A stretch of DNA of 64,000 nucleotides, taken from NCBI GenBank assembly GCA_026415215.1, contig JAOAHN010000084.1:1-64000 (forward strand), given 5' to 3'. The notes under the pieces are model-generated. The model saw only the letters and a list, made by a program, of their open reading frames with translations, searched no databases and was not told where the DNA came from. Position numbers and translations under genes: made by a program. The DNA is from Candidatus Hydrogenedentota bacterium. Lineage in GTDB: Bacteria > Hydrogenedentota > Hydrogenedentia > Hydrogenedentales > Hydrogenedentaceae. Of the stretch, positions 62,347-64,000 are shown one piece after another; positions within the stretch are counted from its first letter, which is position 1, and each line of letters starts with the position of its first letter.

Positions 62347-63487
62347 AGTGAATTTTTAGCGCATGTAGATAGGTTTTAATGGTTTTATCCACAAATTGTT
62401 CTGAACTGAAGTTTGAAGTAGCCCTTTGGAAGGCACGCTCACCCATTTTTTTTCTAAGTTCGGGATTAGTTGCGAGAGTTTTTATTGCTTCTGCAAGAGG
62501 TTCCACTGTTCCCGCAGGAACAATGATTCCTTCTACTCCATCTGTAATAATTTCTGGGAGACCACCATAATCGGATGCAATAACAGGCTTTCCTTCTGCC
62601 ATAGCTTCTTTTAGACTAAAAGATGAAGTGTCGCAATCTATCGACGGCATAACTGCTACATCAAAAGCTTGGGTACAATATGCCATATCCTTTCGGTATC
62701 CTCCGAACTTTATTACATCTTCTAATTTAAGGTCTTTTGTTAGTTGTTTTAGTTCTTCTTCGAGAATGCCCTGACCAAGGATTAAAACCTTTATATTTGG
62801 GACAAAACTTGATATTTTCTTCACAGCTTGTATAAGAAACTTATGTCCTTTGGCAGGGTTAAGTCGGGCAGAAATTCCGAAGACTATATCATCTGGTGTG
62901 AAACCAAATTCTTCCCTTGCTTTTTTTCTTAACTCCTCATTTGCTCGGAATTCTTCCACATCAACACCATTGTGTATAGCTGTTATTATCTCTCTTGGGA
63001 ATCCGTTATTTTCTATTAAGTTGACCATTACAAACTCACACACTGCAATGTGGTAGTCGGTAGCATTTATATTGAGCCATTTATTTAAGAAATGATTTGA
63101 TACTTTATATGTGTTATGTCGAGTTCGGACAATACAGTATTTGTGGTTGAGTAAAGAATTGACGATCGCTGCTGTCCAGTGGTCTTGGGAGCCGTTAACA
63201 TGGATAATATCGGGATTTAGATCTTTTAGTATCTCCTTAAATTTGCTTATGTCCCTTAACCACGAGATTATTCTTAAGCCACCTTTGAAAAAAAACTCAT
63301 CAATTACTTTGTATCCGTATGTTTTTGAAAGTTCGACAAAAACACTACCCTTTTTACACCCCACGACAACTTCATGCCCTCTTTTAATAAGCCCCTGAGA
63401 TAGTTTACATACATAGGTAATTTGTCCTCCACCGAAGAGGTGCGGGTCAGTGATTAATATTCTGAGTCTCTCTTTTTCACGGCTCAT
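62327..63487 (-). CDS. Glycosyltransferase family 4
   Basis: The 386-residue GT-B enzyme has FGGGQITYVCKLSQGLIKRGHEVVVGCKKGSVF, NPDIIHVNGSQDHWTAAIV, IHNGVDVEEFRANEELRKKAREEFGFTPDDIVFG, NPAKGHKFLIQAVKKI and a donor half AFDVAVMPSIDCDTSSFSLKEAMAEGKPVIASDYGGLPEII. It is the upstream gene of the glycosyltransferase run and overlaps the next by 20 bases. A small helical protein lies 37 bases upstream in the same direction. Confidence 0.92.
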   Translation of the reverse strand: MSREKERLRILITDPHLFGGGQITYVCKLSQGLIKRGHEVVVGCKKGSVFVELSKTYGYKVIDEFFFKGGLRIISWLRDISKFKEILKDLNPDIIHVNGSQDHWTAAIVNSLLNHKYCIVRTRHNTYKVSNHFLNKWLNINATDYHIAVCEFVMVNLIENNGFPREIITAIHNGVDVEEFRANEELRKKAREEFGFTPDDIVFGISARLNPAKGHKFLIQAVKKISSFVPNIKVLILGQGILEEELKQLTKDLKLEDVIKFGGYRKDMAYCTQAFDVAVMPSIDCDTSSFSLKEAMAEGKPVIASDYGGLPEIITDGVEGIIVPAGTVEPLAEAIKTLATNPELRKKMGERAFQRATSNFSSEQFVDKTIKTYLHALKIHYAHSTH

Positions 63488-63524
63488 ATTATATTAAATC
63501 TCGTAGGATTAAGGAGAAAAATGA

Positions 63525-63740
63525 TTATTTTTCTTGAAAAGGAGGTTGAGATTGATTATCAGTGTGTTTTAAGAAGTTTGATTGGTCTGTCAAGTCATTT
63601 TGTGTTTGGGGTTCTGTTTTTAATGCTTCGCTGATTTTTTTATTAATATCGTCGAGAATATTCATAGCCTCATAGAGTTCTTTCTCTATATTTTCTAATC
63701 TTTTCTCTTGATTGATCTTTATTTGATTACTTTTACCCAT
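63525..63740 (-). CDS. Small coiled-coil protein, 71 residues
   Basis: The first 45 residues form a strongly predicted coiled coil (NQEKRLENIEKELYEAMNILDDINKKISEAL). The rest is a Gln/Asn/Pro-rich tail. A weak ribosome-binding site (AAGTAAGAG) lies upstream. It sits 17 bases after the stop of the next small gene and before the glycosyltransferases, all on the minus strand. No family recognised. Confidence 0.5.
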   Translation of the reverse strand: MGKSNQIKINQEKRLENIEKELYEAMNILDDINKKISEALKTEPQTQNDLTDQSNFLKHTDNQSQPPFQEK

Positions 63741-63757
63741 AGCAATACTCTTACTTT

Positions 63758-64000
63758 TCAGATATTTGAAAAATTCAGAGGGGCTATTTTCTCACTTATA
63801 AGATTATCTAAATCTGCTATGAATTTTTCAAGTTGCAAATTAAAGGTGGTTAACGGTGCTTGGATAAATTCCGTCTCTGAAAATTTATTATTGACATATT
63901 CCGTAGCGAATCTTGCGAGTTTTGCAATGGCACTAAGTTTTGGTTCTATTGGTGGTGATAACGAAGTGTGTAACAAGGGATATTGTCTCCATATAGAGTC
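63758..64000 (-). CDS. Small helical protein, possibly truncated by window edge
   Basis: The frame is open from base 64000; the only internal start is a TTG at 63976 preceded by TGGAGA, giving 72 residues. The visible part, SAIAKLARFATEYVNNKFSETEF followed by FNLQLEKFIADLDNLISEKIAPL, looks helical. If it begins outside the window it is a longer protein. Its layout resembles the small genes near 60 kb, but the N-terminal pattern is not visible. Function unknown. Confidence 0.45.
   Translation of the reverse strand, partial: DSIWRQYPLLHTSLSPPIEPKLSAIAKLARFATEYVNNKFSETEFIQAPLTTFNLQLEKFIADLDNLISEKIAPLNFSNI

Overview
The window reads as a chromosomal segment of a Gram-negative, AT-rich, probably uncultured bacterium. 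An outer-membrane secretin, a Kdo transferase (waaA) and several lipoproteins imply two membranes and LPS. The 1351-residue surface protein carries GLUG repeats, an E/G-rich spacer and a C-terminal EF-hand/dockerin-like pair with LSELLRVIQFF-type helices. I associate that ending with candidate phyla such as Hydrogenedentes and their PVC/FCB-like relatives; this is recollection of family style, not a placement. No phage, IS element or CRISPR array was seen. Most genes are housekeeping genes or carbohydrate-use genes.

Layout. 1-2.8 kb: 3' part of a type II secretion-type secretin with a Gly-Met-Tyr repeat, then waaA. 2.9-6 kb: a carbohydrate ABC importer (two permeases and a binding lipoprotein, no ATPase). 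6-8.4 kb: a DUF962/Mpo1-like membrane protein, a TPR protein, and on the other strand a sigma-like/anti-sigma zinc-finger fusion. 8.5-12.1 kb: a glycosyl-hydrolase-like protein with a sodium:solute symporter. 12.1-13.4 kb: a small DUF4177-like protein and an ExeA-like ATPase. 13.4-18.3 kb (minus): tyrS-recO followed by two lipoproteins (DUF1080-type and alpha/beta hydrolase). 18.5-23.4 kb: a very large lipoprotein that fuses PKD, PhoPQ-activated-type hydrolase and C45-acyltransferase-like regions. 23.5-27.5 kb (minus): parA-parB-serS-sirtuin and a microprotein resembling the GspF N-terminus. 27.6-32.8 kb: trmH, then a ribose-type binding protein and permease and a 764-residue TIM-barrel-like protein. 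32.9-36.7 kb (minus): xylulokinase, a glycosyltransferase and ATP sulfurylase.

36.7-37.3 kb holds no protein gene but a well-delimited minus-strand structured RNA with its own promoter and terminator, plus palindromes in front of an FHA-GAF-sigma54 regulator (37.3-39.1 kb). 39.1-43.5 kb: a 46-residue hydrophobic peptide and the giant GLUG protein. 43.6-47.9 kb (minus): dxs, tRNA-Leu(UAG), trigger factor and clpP in one run. 48-50.7 kb: a degenerate trypsin-like protein, a 47-residue peptide, a thiolase and an acyl-CoA-binding protein. 50.8-53.6 kb: pyruvate phosphate dikinase. 53.8-59.9 kb: an exosortase-family protein, then gatC-gatA-gatB-rsfS and an atypical Ser/Thr kinase. 59.9-60.3 kb: two further small proteins. 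60.5-64 kb (minus): three glycosyltransferases and two small helical proteins.

The most interesting unexplained elements are: (i) a set of very short proteins, each with a good ribosome-binding site, sharing an N-terminal H-x-[KR]-x-[IVM]-T-[LY]...P pattern; (ii) the standalone structured RNA at about 36.82-37.00 kb; (iii) unusual fusions and free-standing domains. All assignments come from reading motifs by eye; no database search was run.
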